The translations under genes were made by a program, and so were the position numbers. A DNA stretch of 64,000 nucleotides from contig CAZIUC010000017.1 in assembly GCA_964542455.1 (NCBI GenBank), positions 1 to 64,000 of the forward strand. The letters are read 5' to 3'. Shown here one piece after another: positions 16,084 through 24,583 of this stretch. Origin of the DNA: PFJX01 sp964542455. Its GTDB lineage: Bacteria > Pseudomonadota > Gammaproteobacteria > Burkholderiales > Thiobacillaceae. The number at the start of each line of letters is the position of its first letter. Positions within the stretch are counted from its first letter, which is position 1. The notes beneath the pieces are model-generated. The model saw nothing but the letters and a program-made list of their open reading frames with translations. It did no database searches and had not been told where the DNA came from.

Positions 16084-16581
16084 ATGACCGCTCCCCTCGT
16101 TGGACTCATCATGGGCAGCGTGAGCGACTGGGACACCATGCGCCACGCCGCCGATTTGCTGACCCAGTTCGGCATTCCCTTTGAGAAACGCGTGGTTTCC
16201 GCCCATCGCACCCCGGATTTGCTGTTTGAATATGCCGAGACGGCCGCCGCGCGCGGCCTCAAATGCATCATCGCCGGGGCCGGCGGCGCCGCCCATCTGC
16301 CCGGCATGACCGCCGCCAAGACGCACTTGCCGGTGCTCGGGGTGCCGGTGATGTCGAAGGCGTTGAAAGGCATGGATTCCCTGCTCTCCATCGTGCAGAT
16401 GCCCAAGGGCATCCCCACCGCCACCTTCGCCATCGGTGAGGCCGGTGCCGCCAACGCCGCCCTGTTCGCGGCGGCGATGCTGGCCAATGAATTCCCGGAG
16501 ATACGCGAACGCCTGATCGCCTTCCGCCAGCGCCAGCGCGATAGTGTGCTGGCGATGGTCCTACCGGAAGAACAAGCATGA
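16084..16581 (+). CDS. purE: N5-carboxyaminoimidazole ribonucleotide mutase PurE
   Basis: PurE moves the carboxyl group of N5-CAIR to give CAIR in purine synthesis. The 165-residue protein has the class I signatures MGSVSDWDTM, SAHRTPD and GAGGAAHLPGM. The ATG at 16084 starts MTAPLVGLIMGS. It overlaps purK by four bases (ATGA), so the two consecutive enzymes of this step are coupled. Confidence 0.97.
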   Translation: MTAPLVGLIMGSVSDWDTMRHAADLLTQFGIPFEKRVVSAHRTPDLLFEYAETAAARGLKCIIAGAGGAAHLPGMTAAKTHLPVLGVPVMSKALKGMDSLLSIVQMPKGIPTATFAIGEAGAANAALFAAAMLANEFPEIRERLIAFRQRQRDSVLAMVLPEEQA

Positions 16582-17723
16582 TTTTGCCCGGCGCTACCCT
16601 GGGCGTGCTCGGCGGCGGCCAGCTCGGCCGCATGTTCACGCTGGCCGCCAAAGTCATGGGCTACCAAGTGGTGGTGCTCGACCCGGACCCGCAATCTCCC
16701 GCCGGCCAGCTCGCCGACATCCACCTCAAGGCCGATTATCGCGACGCCGTCGCGCTGATCCGCATGGGCGGCCTGTGCCAGGCGGTCACCACGGAGTTCG
16801 AGAACGTGCCCGCCGCCAGCCTGGAAACGCTGGCCAAGCACTGCCTGGTGGCGCCCTCGGCGGCCGCCCTGGCGGTGGCGCAGGATCGTTTGCAGGAGAA
16901 AACCCACGCGCGCGATTCGGGTTGCGTGACCGCGCCGTTCGCCAATATCGAATCCGCCGCCGACCTCGACGCCGCCTGGCAACGGATCGGCGCCCCCGCC
17001 CTGCTGAAAACCCGCCGCCTGGGTTATGACGGCAAGGGCCAGGCCCGCGTGGATAGCGCCGAGGAACTGGCCGCCGCGTTCCATGAGTTGGGCGATGTGT
17101 CCTGTTTGCTGGAGGGTTTTCTGCCGCTGGAGCGCGAAGTATCGGTGGTGCTGGCGCGCAACGAAATGGACGAGATCGCCTTCTTTCCGCCGGCGGAAAA
17201 CCAGCATCGCAACGGCATCCTCGACATCAGCATCGTGCCCGCGCGGATTCCGGAAAGCCTCGCCGAAACGGCGCGCGACATGGCCGCGCATCTGGCGCGC
17301 GAACTCGGCTACGTGGGCGTGATGGCGGTGGAATTCTTCGTGCTCAAGGATGGCCGCATCGTGTTCAACGAAATGGCCCCGCGCCCGCACAACAGCGGCC
17401 ACTACACGCTCGACGCCACCGCCTGCGATCAGTTCCAGCAACAGGTTCGGGCACTCTGCGGCCTGCCGCTGGGCGACCCGCGCCTGCTCTCGCCGGTGGT
17501 GATGGTCAACCTGCTGGGCGATGTCTGGCGGGATGCCGGGAACACCCCGCCGCCTTGGGAGGAACTACTCAAACATCCCGGCGCGCATCTCCACCTCTAC
17601 GGCAAGGCCGAAGCCCGACCCGGCCGCAAGATGGGGCATTACAACTGCCTGGCGCCCAGCGTCGAGGAAGCGCTGGCGCTGGCGCTGGAGACGCGCGCGG
17701 CGTTGGGGATTGGAGAGCGGTAG
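16578..17723 (+). CDS. purK: N5-carboxyaminoimidazole ribonucleotide synthase PurK
   Basis: PurK is an ATP-grasp enzyme that makes N5-CAIR from AIR, bicarbonate and ATP. The 381-residue protein opens with LGVLGGGQLGRMF, has the ATP-grasp KTRRLGYDGKGQ loop at ~150, and the metal-binding FNEMAPRPHNSGHYT at ~265. It ends next to a copy of repeat R1, which separates it from the convergent DUF3108 gene. Confidence 0.97.
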   Translation: MILPGATLGVLGGGQLGRMFTLAAKVMGYQVVVLDPDPQSPAGQLADIHLKADYRDAVALIRMGGLCQAVTTEFENVPAASLETLAKHCLVAPSAAALAVAQDRLQEKTHARDSGCVTAPFANIESAADLDAAWQRIGAPALLKTRRLGYDGKGQARVDSAEELAAAFHELGDVSCLLEGFLPLEREVSVVLARNEMDEIAFFPPAENQHRNGILDISIVPARIPESLAETARDMAAHLARELGYVGVMAVEFFVLKDGRIVFNEMAPRPHNSGHYTLDATACDQFQQQVRALCGLPLGDPRLLSPVVMVNLLGDVWRDAGNTPPPWEELLKHPGAHLHLYGKAEARPGRKMGHYNCLAPSVEEALALALETRAALGIGER

Positions 17724-17725
17724 CC

Positions 17726-17822
17726 GTAGGTCAGGTTGGCGCGCAGCGACTACCTGACGATTCTTCTGCTCAACTGGCAGTTTGAGATTGGTCACTAGGC
17801 AGCCTCTGACAGCCTGGCCTAC
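17726..17822. repeat. Structured repeat R1, copy C
   Basis: This 97-bp copy starts GTAGGTCAGGTTGG and ends CAGCCTGGCCTAC. The first hairpin is TCAGGT/ACCTGA, and the central stem is AACTG/CAGTT, different from copies A and B but again palindromic. It fills the whole space between convergent purK and the DUF3108 gene and may serve both as terminator. Confidence 0.65.
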
Positions 17823-17828
17823 GGTCCC

Positions 17829-18848
17829 TCATTCCTCCAGGCTCAACACCATCACCTTGCCCTTCTGATCCAGGGTGCGGATGCGCAGCGGCAGCCAGTG
17901 GCGCGACGGCGCCAGCCAGACATCCAGGGTGCCTTCACCGCTACGGCTGCCTTGCAGATGCAGGGTGTCGATTTCGCTTGCCCCTTGGGCGAGGCGTTCC
18001 TGCCCCAGATTCCGGAACTGGTATTCGCGCAGCTTGCGGCCGTTGGTCACGGCCAGCGTCCATTCCGTCGTCAGGGAACCCACGGTCATCGCCAGGTGGA
18101 AGGGAAAACTCAGCACGTCCTGGCTGGCGGCGGGTAACTCGACTCCGCTGTTTCCTTGCACCAGGCGCCGCGCATCCCAGTCGAAGCGGGCCGTATCCTG
18201 TTTGCGCTCGCCGCGCGAGAGCCAGTACTGCTCGGGCCGCAGACCCTGCGCGGTGATGTTTCCCTCGCTGGTCTGCACCAGTTTTCCGCTGACGAACAGC
18301 GAGGCCAGCCCGGTGGCCTGGGCGATACTGACCAGGGTGTAATGGCCGTCACGCTGTTGCCAGGAATAGATCGCCTGCCCCAGGTTGAAGCCGCCGTCGC
18401 CGGCGCGCACGGCATAGCGCAGGTTCAGGCGTTCAGGAAGTTGACGCAGGGCGGGCGGTAACGCGGGTTCTGTGGCGGCGGGCTCTGGCGCGGGTGACGC
18501 CGGGGATGAGGGAGGAATCGGTGTCGCGATGACCGGCTCGACTGGCGCGACCGCGACGACCGTCGCTGGCGGGGCGTCAACCGGCTCCGGCTCCGGCGCC
18601 ACGGGCGGGCTGGGCTCTGGCGTTTCGGCTGTCTTGGGAGCCACAGGCGCCGCCTGGATGGCCTTCGGCCTGGCTTGCGGGGCCACCGCCACCACTTTGG
18701 CGGGCGGCGTCACCAGGTTGGCCTCTATGGGAAACGGGATTTCCTCCGCCGGTGGCGTCCACCAGGAACCAGCCGAAGCCAGCATCAGCAGATGAACCGC
18801 CAGGGAGACGAGCAGCGCGAACGCGAGAATACGGTGCGCGCGCGGCAT
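17829..18848 (-). CDS. DUF3108 domain-containing envelope protein
   Basis: The 339-residue protein has an N-terminal hydrophobic segment (residues ~8-27), a long Pro/Ala/Val-rich linker to about residue 130, and a C-terminal DUF3108 beta-rich domain starting near LNLRYAVRAGDGGFNLG. This TonB-like layout suggests anchoring in the inner membrane with the domain in the periplasm. The function of DUF3108 is not established. It is 20 bases after purN in the same direction, an arrangement I associate with betaproteobacteria. Confidence 0.85.
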   Translation of the reverse strand: MPRAHRILAFALLVSLAVHLLMLASAGSWWTPPAEEIPFPIEANLVTPPAKVVAVAPQARPKAIQAAPVAPKTAETPEPSPPVAPEPEPVDAPPATVVAVAPVEPVIATPIPPSSPASPAPEPAATEPALPPALRQLPERLNLRYAVRAGDGGFNLGQAIYSWQQRDGHYTLVSIAQATGLASLFVSGKLVQTSEGNITAQGLRPEQYWLSRGERKQDTARFDWDARRLVQGNSGVELPAASQDVLSFPFHLAMTVGSLTTEWTLAVTNGRKLREYQFRNLGQERLAQGASEIDTLHLQGSRSGEGTLDVWLAPSRHWLPLRIRTLDQKGKVMVLSLEE

Positions 18849-18868
18849 GGCTTCTGTTGGAGCGGCGC

Positions 18869-19504
18869 TCAGTCGCTGGGAGAAACCAGCGCGGCCCGCG
18901 TCGCGTTGGAGCCGCCGCGCACATAAACCGTGCCGTCCGCGCGCCAGATGACTCGCCCTTGCGCGAACCAGCGCACGGCCATCGGGTAGATGCGGTGTTC
19001 CTGTTCGAGCACGCGCGCGGACAGGCTGGCGGGCGTGTCATCCGGCAACACCGGCACGGCGGACTGCGCCAGGATGGGCCCGGCATCGACCACCGGCGTG
19101 ACGAAATGCACCGTGCATCCATGCAGTTTCACGCCGCCGGCGAGGGCGCGTTCATGCGTATCGAGGCCAGGGAAGGCCGGCAGCAGGGCGGGGTGAATGT
19201 TGATCAGGCGCCGTTCGTAACGCTGCACGAAGGCATCGCTCAACACCCGCATGAAACCGGCGAGGATGACCAGATCAGGCGCATGGTGGTCGATCTCGGC
19301 CGCCAGGGCGGTGTCGAAGGCGGCGCGATCAGGGTAATCGCGATGGTTCAACACCCGGGTGGGGACCCCATGCGTGGCGGCGATTTCAAGGCCTTTCGCC
19401 TCCGCCCTGTTGCTGATCACACAGGCGAACTCGACCGGCAGATCGGCTTCCAGCAGAGCCCGCATGTTGCTGCCCCGGCCGGAGATGAGGATGACGACGC
19501 GCAT
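18869..19504 (-). CDS. purN: Phosphoribosylglycinamide formyltransferase PurN
   Basis: PurN formylates glycinamide ribonucleotide with 10-formyltetrahydrofolate. The 211-residue protein begins MRVVILISGRGSNM and has LAGFMRVLS, NIHPALLPAFPG and the catalytic HFVTPVVDAGPIL. Its ATG overlaps the purM stop (TGATG), so the two are translationally coupled. Confidence 0.96.
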   Translation of the reverse strand: MRVVILISGRGSNMRALLEADLPVEFACVISNRAEAKGLEIAATHGVPTRVLNHRDYPDRAAFDTALAAEIDHHAPDLVILAGFMRVLSDAFVQRYERRLINIHPALLPAFPGLDTHERALAGGVKLHGCTVHFVTPVVDAGPILAQSAVPVLPDDTPASLSARVLEQEHRIYPMAVRWFAQGRVIWRADGTVYVRGGSNATRAALVSPSD

Positions 19505-20553
19505 CAGACGATGACGGTCTGTTCCTGTCCCGGCGCGCGCTCGGCGATTTCGCCCAGGCGATACACCGTTTCACCCTGTGCGGTGAGGAAGCGCATGGCG
19601 GCTTCGGCATCGCCCGCCGCCACCACGACCACCATGCCGATGCCGCAGTTGAAGGTGCGGTGCATTTCCGCCAGGGCGACGTTGCCCTTTTCCTGCAGCC
19701 ACTGGAATACCGGCGGAAAGGTCCAGGCGTCGGCCTGAATCACGGCGGTGAGGTCGTCCGCCAGGATGCGCGGGACGTTGCCGGTGATGCCGCCGCCGGT
19801 GATGTGGGCCATGCCTTTTACCTGAATTTCCTTCATCAGCGCGAGCAGCGGCTTCACGTAGATGCGGGTCGGTTCCAGCAGGGTTTCACCCAGTGTCTTG
19901 CCATTGAATTCACTGTCCAGGTCGGCCCCGCTGACTTCCACGATCTTGCGCACCAGGGAATAGCCGTTGGAGTGCGGGCCGCTCGAACCGAGGCCGAGCA
20001 CCGCGTCGCCGGGGCGGATGTCGCGGCCGCCGATGACCTTGGACTTTTCCGCCACGCCCACCGCGAAGCCGGCCAGATCGTATTCGCCGGCCGGGTACAT
20101 GCCGGGCATTTCAGCGGTCTCGCCACCGATCAGGGCGCAGCCGGAGAGTTCGCAGCCACGCGCGATGCCGGCAATCACCTGTTCCGCCACGTCCACGTCG
20201 AGATGGCCGCAGGCGAAGTAGTCGAGGAAGAACAGCGGTTCCGCGCCCTGCACCAGGATGTCATTGACACTCATGGCGACCAGATCCTGGCCGATGCTGT
20301 CGTGCTTGTTCATCTGGAATGCCAGCTTCAGCTTGGTGCCGACGCCGTCGGTGCCGGAGATCAGCACCGGCTCCTTGTAGTTCTTCGGCAACTCCATGAG
20401 GGCGCCGAAGCCGCCGATGCCGGCCAGGACTTCCGGACGCATGGTGCGTTTGGCATGAGGCTTGATGCGTTCCACGAGGGAGTCGCCGGCATCGATATCG
20501 ACACCGGCATCGCGGTAGGAAAGGGCAGTCTGGGGGGCGGATTGAGTGGACAC
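19504..20553 (-). CDS. purM: Phosphoribosylformylglycinamidine cyclo-ligase PurM
   Basis: PurM closes the imidazole ring to form AIR. The 349-residue protein has SYRDAGVDIDAGD, the substrate loop GTDGVGTKLKLAF, GGETAEMPGMY and HITGGGITGNVPRIL. The start is GTG at 20553 (MSTQSAP). The promoter must lie in the 44 bases shared with the divergent permease gene. Confidence 0.97.
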   Translation of the reverse strand: MSTQSAPQTALSYRDAGVDIDAGDSLVERIKPHAKRTMRPEVLAGIGGFGALMELPKNYKEPVLISGTDGVGTKLKLAFQMNKHDSIGQDLVAMSVNDILVQGAEPLFFLDYFACGHLDVDVAEQVIAGIARGCELSGCALIGGETAEMPGMYPAGEYDLAGFAVGVAEKSKVIGGRDIRPGDAVLGLGSSGPHSNGYSLVRKIVEVSGADLDSEFNGKTLGETLLEPTRIYVKPLLALMKEIQVKGMAHITGGGITGNVPRILADDLTAVIQADAWTFPPVFQWLQEKGNVALAEMHRTFNCGIGMVVVVAAGDAEAAMRFLTAQGETVYRLGEIAERAPGQEQTVIV

Positions 20554-20597
20554 GGGATAGTCTAAAGGGCTGAAAAATCGGTGATATTCTACCGTAC

Positions 20598-21635
20598 ATG
20601 CCCTTCTCTCCAGCCGCCAACCGTTCTCTGCTTACCATTCTGGTCGCCGCCGCCGGCGGCTATCTGTTTTATCTCCTCACGCCCATCCTGGCGCCCTTTC
20701 TGGTGGCGACGGCGCTGGCCTATCTGTGCAATCCGCTGGTGGACCGCCTGCAACGCAGAGGGGTGAGCCGCGCGCTGGCCACGGCACTGGTGTTGCTCGG
20801 ACTCGTTTTGTTGTTCCTGCTGGTGGTGGCGGTGATGGCGCCATTGTTCCAGGCGCAGGCGCGCTTGCTGATGCAGCAGGTGCCACGCGTGGCGGAATGG
20901 GGCAGCCAGACGCTGTTGCCCTGGTTTTCCGCCACCTTCGGAGTCGATCTGATGAACGATCAGGCCGATATTCTGGCCTGGCTCAAGTCGCATACCGCCG
21001 AACTCTCGCAACTGACCCGTTACCTGCCGAAACTCAAGGACAGCGGCCTGGCGCTGCTGGGTTTTCTCGCCAATCTGTTGCTGATTCCGGTGGTGTTGTT
21101 CTACCTGTTGCGCGACTGGCATGGCGTCATCAAGCATCTGGTCGGCTGGATTCCGGCGCCGTTGCGGGAGAAGAGCGATGCCATCACGCGCGAGATTGAC
21201 GTGGTGCTGTCCGAATTCGTGCGCGGTCAGATCATGGTCATTCTGGTCATGTGTGTGTTCTACAGTCTGGCGCTCTGGCTGGCGGGTCTGCATTACGCCC
21301 TGGCGGTGGGCCTGCTCGCCGGCATCCTGGTGTTCGTGCCCTATATGGGCGTGGTGGTGGGAGTGTTGCTCGGCACCCTGGCCGGCTGGGCGCAGTTCGG
21401 CGAGATGGCCGGCCTGATACCGATCTGGGCTGTGTTCGGCATCGGCCAGTTGCTGGAAGGCATGGTCATCACCCCCTGGCTGGTGGGCGAACGGGTCGGC
21501 CTGCATCCGGTGGCGGTGATCTTCGCTCTGATGGCCTTCGGCCAGCTGTTCGGCTTCGTCGGCGTATTGTTGGCCATTCCCGCCGCCGCCGCCTCCCTGG
21601 TGGCACTGCGCCATCTCAAAGCACAACTGGACTGA
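20598..21635 (+). CDS. AI-2E family (PerM-type) transporter
   Basis: The 345-residue protein has an N-terminal pair of hydrophobic segments, a soluble region, and a C-terminal block of membrane helices with the family pattern PYMGVVVGVLLGTLAGWAQF and EGMVITPWLVGERVGLHP. It is the permease often found divergent from purM. AI-2E proteins include AI-2 exporters and Na+/H+ antiporters, so the substrate is open. Confidence 0.9.
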   Translation: MPFSPAANRSLLTILVAAAGGYLFYLLTPILAPFLVATALAYLCNPLVDRLQRRGVSRALATALVLLGLVLLFLLVVAVMAPLFQAQARLLMQQVPRVAEWGSQTLLPWFSATFGVDLMNDQADILAWLKSHTAELSQLTRYLPKLKDSGLALLGFLANLLLIPVVLFYLLRDWHGVIKHLVGWIPAPLREKSDAITREIDVVLSEFVRGQIMVILVMCVFYSLALWLAGLHYALAVGLLAGILVFVPYMGVVVGVLLGTLAGWAQFGEMAGLIPIWAVFGIGQLLEGMVITPWLVGERVGLHPVAVIFALMAFGQLFGFVGVLLAIPAAAASLVALRHLKAQLD

Positions 21636-21640
21636 AATGA

Positions 21641-21718
21641 AACAACCCCCACACTCGCTCCGCTCGCTGCCCCCCGAGGGGGTGTCAGTACGCCTGGGGC
21701 GGCCCGGCGCGTACTGAC
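21641..21718 (-). repeat. Structured repeat R2, copy 1
   Basis: Read on the minus strand, a 10-bp stem GTCAGTACGC/GCGTACTGAC encloses the loop GCCGGGCCGCCCCAG. It is followed by CCCCCTCGGGGGG, a GCGAGCGGAGCGAGT hairpin and TGGGGGTTG. The loop and the C/G block are nearly identical in copies at 29528-29605 and 49702-49781, while the flanking stems differ and stay paired. The end of this copy lies two bases before the start codon of the next gene. Confidence 0.8.
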
Positions 21719-21719
21719 C

Positions 21720-22751
21720 ATGCACGCACTGGAAGGTTGGGCCGAGGAAAAGCGTTCCGCCTGGCTCTATCGCATCGTTTCCGACTGCGAATCCGGCACC
21801 CCGCGTCAGGTGTTGTTCCTGGAGTTGGCGCAATCCGCCGAGTATCAGGCCGGTTTGTGGCTGGCGGAAATGGCGAAGGCGGGAGTTGCGCCGCCCGCCG
21901 CTTACCGGCCCGATACGCGTACCCGCCTGGTCGGCTGGCTGATTCCCCACCTGGGTGTGCGCCCGCTCAAAGGCATATTGGCCGCCATGAAGGTGCGCGG
22001 CATGAGCCTCTATAACACGCCAGTACCGCACGGCATCCCCACCAGCCTGGAACAGCTCGACCACAAGAGCCATCAAACCGCCGGCAGCGGCAATCTGCGC
22101 GCCGCGGTATTTGGCGTGAACGACGGGCTGGTATCCAACGCCAGCCTGATACTCGGCGTGGCGGGGGCCGGAGTGGAACCCTCCGTCATCCTCCTGTCCG
22201 GTATCGCGGGGCTGCTGGCGGGCGCATTCTCGATGGCGGCGGGGGAATATGTTTCGGTGCGTTCGCAGCGCGAGTTCTATGAATACCAGATCGCCCTGGA
22301 GCGGGAAGAGCTGGACCAGTATCCACGGGAAGAGGCGGCGGAACTGGCCCTGATCTATCAGGCCAAGGGGGTCGGCAAGGAAGAGGCGCGGCGCATGGCC
22401 GATACCCTTCTACTGGACCCAGACCGCGCCCTCGACACCCTGGCGCGCGAGGAGTTGGGCCTCAACCCGGACGAACTCGGCTCGCCCTGGGGCGCGGCAA
22501 TCTCCTCCTTTCTGGCGTTTTCCCTGGGCGCATTCATCCCTCTGCTGCCGTTTCTGCTGCTCTCCGGCAGCGCCGCCCTAGGTGGCACCCTGATGGCCAC
22601 CGGCATCAGCCTGTTTGGCGTGGGGGCGGCCATCAGCCTTTTCACCGGCAAGCAAGCTGTGATCGGCGGTCTGCGTATGCTGGGCATCGGTGGTGCCGCC
22701 GGAGCCGCCACCTGGCTGATCGGCCGGGCGCTGGGGGTGGCCCTCGGCTAG
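21720..22751 (+). CDS. VIT1/CCC1 family transporter with N-terminal helical (ferritin-like?) domain
   Basis: Residues ~115-343 are a VIT1/CCC1 membrane domain (AAVFGVNDGLVSNASLI; SGIAGLLAGAFSMAAGEYVSVRSQ), which in relatives moves Fe2+ or Mn2+. The ~110 residues before it form helices with acidic patches and may be a reduced ferritin-like module as in MbfA, but the metal motif is not clear. The frame is open upstream to 21636 without another ATG or GTG. The only start is two bases after a repeat hairpin and has no Shine-Dalgarno sequence. Confidence 0.85.
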   Translation: MHALEGWAEEKRSAWLYRIVSDCESGTPRQVLFLELAQSAEYQAGLWLAEMAKAGVAPPAAYRPDTRTRLVGWLIPHLGVRPLKGILAAMKVRGMSLYNTPVPHGIPTSLEQLDHKSHQTAGSGNLRAAVFGVNDGLVSNASLILGVAGAGVEPSVILLSGIAGLLAGAFSMAAGEYVSVRSQREFYEYQIALEREELDQYPREEAAELALIYQAKGVGKEEARRMADTLLLDPDRALDTLAREELGLNPDELGSPWGAAISSFLAFSLGAFIPLLPFLLLSGSAALGGTLMATGISLFGVGAAISLFTGKQAVIGGLRMLGIGGAAGAATWLIGRALGVALG

Positions 22752-22784
22752 AATGACGCGCCGTTCCCATCAGGCGGGATGTCC

Positions 22785-22867
22785 TTAGGCTGGATAGCGG
22801 TTTTATCGCTACCTGGCATTTCGTTGCTTCAGGTAATCTTCTGAAGCTCCTACAGTTAATACCCTAC
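22785..22867. repeat. Possible diverged R1-type element
   Basis: Before metF lies an element starting TTAGGC and ending ACCCTAC. It has a GGATAGCG/CGCTACC hairpin and a perfect GCTTCAG/CTGAAGC stem. Order and spacing recall repeat R1, but the primary sequence has drifted, so membership is uncertain. No SAH-riboswitch-like pattern was seen in this leader. Confidence 0.4.
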
Positions 22868-22874
22868 GTAGACC

Positions 22875-23708
22875 ATGACAGAACGCACCTTCAGCATCGA
22901 GTTTTTTCCACCCAAAACCCCCGAGGGCATGGAAAAGCTACGTCAGGCGCGGCGCCAACTGGCGCAACTCAATCCCAAGTTTTTTTCCGTTACTTTTGGT
23001 GCCGGTGGTTCCACACGTGACCGCACGCTGGAAACCGTTCTGGAAATTCAGCGCGAGGGCTTGGCCGCGGCGCCGCACCTGTCCTGCGTCGGTTCCACCG
23101 GCGAGAACATCCGGGAAATCCTGGAAACCTTTCGCGCCAACGGCATCCGCCACATCGTCGCGCTCCGCGGCGATCTGCCTTCCGGCATGGCCGATCCGGG
23201 CGAATTCCGCTATGCCAACGAGCTGGTGAGTTTCATCCGCCAGGAAACCGGCGACTGGTTCGACATCGAAGTGGCCGCCTACCCGGAAACCCATCCGCAG
23301 GCACGCAACTACCGGGAAGATCTGCTCAATTTCAAACGCAAGGTGGAAGCCGGCGCCAATGCCGCCATCACCCAGTACTTCTTCAACGCGGACGCCTATT
23401 TCAACTTCGTCGACGATTGCGCGGAACTGGGCGTCACCCTGCCGATCGTGCCGGGCATCATGCCGATATCCAATTACAGCCAGTTGTCACGTTTTTCGGC
23501 CATGTGCGGCGCCGATATTCCACGTTGGCTGGCGCGCAAGCTGGAGAGCTATTCCGACGACACCGCCTCGATCAAGGCGTTCGGACTGGATTTCATGACC
23601 GGACTGTGCGAGCGATTGATCGAAGGGGGCGCCCCCGGTCTGCATTTCTACACACTGAATCAGGCCGGCTTGACCACCACGCTCTGGCAACGGTTGGGAC
23701 TGGATTGA
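22875..23708 (+). CDS. metF: 5,10-methylenetetrahydrofolate reductase MetF
   Basis: MetF is the flavoenzyme that makes 5-methyltetrahydrofolate for methionine synthesis. The 277-residue protein begins TFSIEFFPPKTPEG, has FFSVTFGAGGSTRD with the catalytic Asp/Glu region, ALRGDLP, and ITQYFFNADAYFNF. Full length for the single-domain bacterial type. It stands alone, followed by a terminator-like hairpin. Confidence 0.97.
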   Translation: MTERTFSIEFFPPKTPEGMEKLRQARRQLAQLNPKFFSVTFGAGGSTRDRTLETVLEIQREGLAAAPHLSCVGSTGENIREILETFRANGIRHIVALRGDLPSGMADPGEFRYANELVSFIRQETGDWFDIEVAAYPETHPQARNYREDLLNFKRKVEAGANAAITQYFFNADAYFNFVDDCAELGVTLPIVPGIMPISNYSQLSRFSAMCGADIPRWLARKLESYSDDTASIKAFGLDFMTGLCERLIEGGAPGLHFYTLNQAGLTTTLWQRLGLD

Positions 23709-23758
23709 GCGGGCATTTCACGCAAACAGCCAAGGTTCGGTGCCTGGGCAAAAAGAAA

Positions 23759-23788
23759 CCGGGCATGGAGTGCTCCTCCGATGCCCGG
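23759..23788 (+). terminator. Probable metF terminator
   Basis: CCGGGCAT and ATGCCCGG pair, with an inner GGAG/CTCC stem. A T-run (ATTTTTT) follows about 15 bases later, so the fit to a classic terminator is only partial. Confidence 0.5.
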
Positions 23789-23941
23789 CCAAGTACGATT
23801 AATTTTTTGTTTCCTCCCCAACCACCCCAGGTGTTGAGGGATTGCTGTACATCTGCCGATGGATACTAATGGCACCAATTACACTAGTGGAATCTATCTT
23901 GAGTACGGTACTACTAGTTCTTAAGTTATAAGGAGTCGGTC

Positions 23942-24577
23942 GTGAAAGTGCTGCTGGCGGATGACCACCCCCTGTTTCGTGAAGGGGTCAAGCCTGTGTT
24001 GCATAAGCTGGACCCACAGCTGCAAATCCTCGAGGCGATCGACTACCCCTCTGCTTTCGCCTCCATGCATCAGGCCGGGGAAGTGGATCTGGCCCTGATC
24101 GACCTGTACATGCCGGGCATGTCCGGGGTGGAGGGTGTGATCCGATTTCGGGCCGCGTTTCCCGGCATTCCTCTGGTTGTGCTGTCCGCTTCGGAGCAGG
24201 CCGAGGACATCCACCGCCTGCTTGCCGCCGGGGCTCTGGGCTATATCACCAAGGCCTCGCCCAGCGAGGTGATACTCGGTGCGCTGCGTCTGGTACTGGC
24301 TGGCGGCGTCTACATTCCGCCCAGCTTGCTCGATCATCAGCACAACGGCATTGCCGAGCGCGATCCTTTGCGCCCCGCTCCGCTTACCACGCGTCAGGTG
24401 GAAGTGCTGCGCGAGTTGGCCAAGGGCCAGAGCAACAAGCAGATTGCCAAGGCGCTCGAAGTCACCGAGGGCACGGTAAAAATCCATCTGGCCGCCATAT
24501 TCCGCATCCTCAAGGTCAACAACCGCACTGAAGCCGTGTTGGTGGCCCAGAAGATGGGTCTCAACGAAACGGCCTGA
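23942..24577 (+). CDS. LuxR/NarL-family response regulator
   Basis: The 211-residue protein has a receiver (LLADDHPLF; phospho-Asp in ALIDLYMPGMSG; Lys in YITKASPSE) and a C-terminal LuxR helix-turn-helix from LTTRQVEVLRELAKG. It is six bases upstream of a hybrid kinase, its likely partner. The start is GTG at 23942 with AAGGAG in front. The 150-base leader contains two ACTAGT sites flanking the near-palindrome AGTACGGTACT, which could be an autoregulatory operator. The stimulus is unknown. Confidence 0.9.
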   Translation: MKVLLADDHPLFREGVKPVLHKLDPQLQILEAIDYPSAFASMHQAGEVDLALIDLYMPGMSGVEGVIRFRAAFPGIPLVVLSASEQAEDIHRLLAAGALGYITKASPSEVILGALRLVLAGGVYIPPSLLDHQHNGIAERDPLRPAPLTTRQVEVLRELAKGQSNKQIAKALEVTEGTVKIHLAAIFRILKVNNRTEAVLVAQKMGLNETA

Positions 24578-24583
24578 TTTGAC

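Noticed and set aside
22752..22874. An SAH or SAM riboswitch in front of metF
   Set aside because: No conserved riboswitch core could be recognised. The visible stems fit a diverged copy of repeat R1 better.
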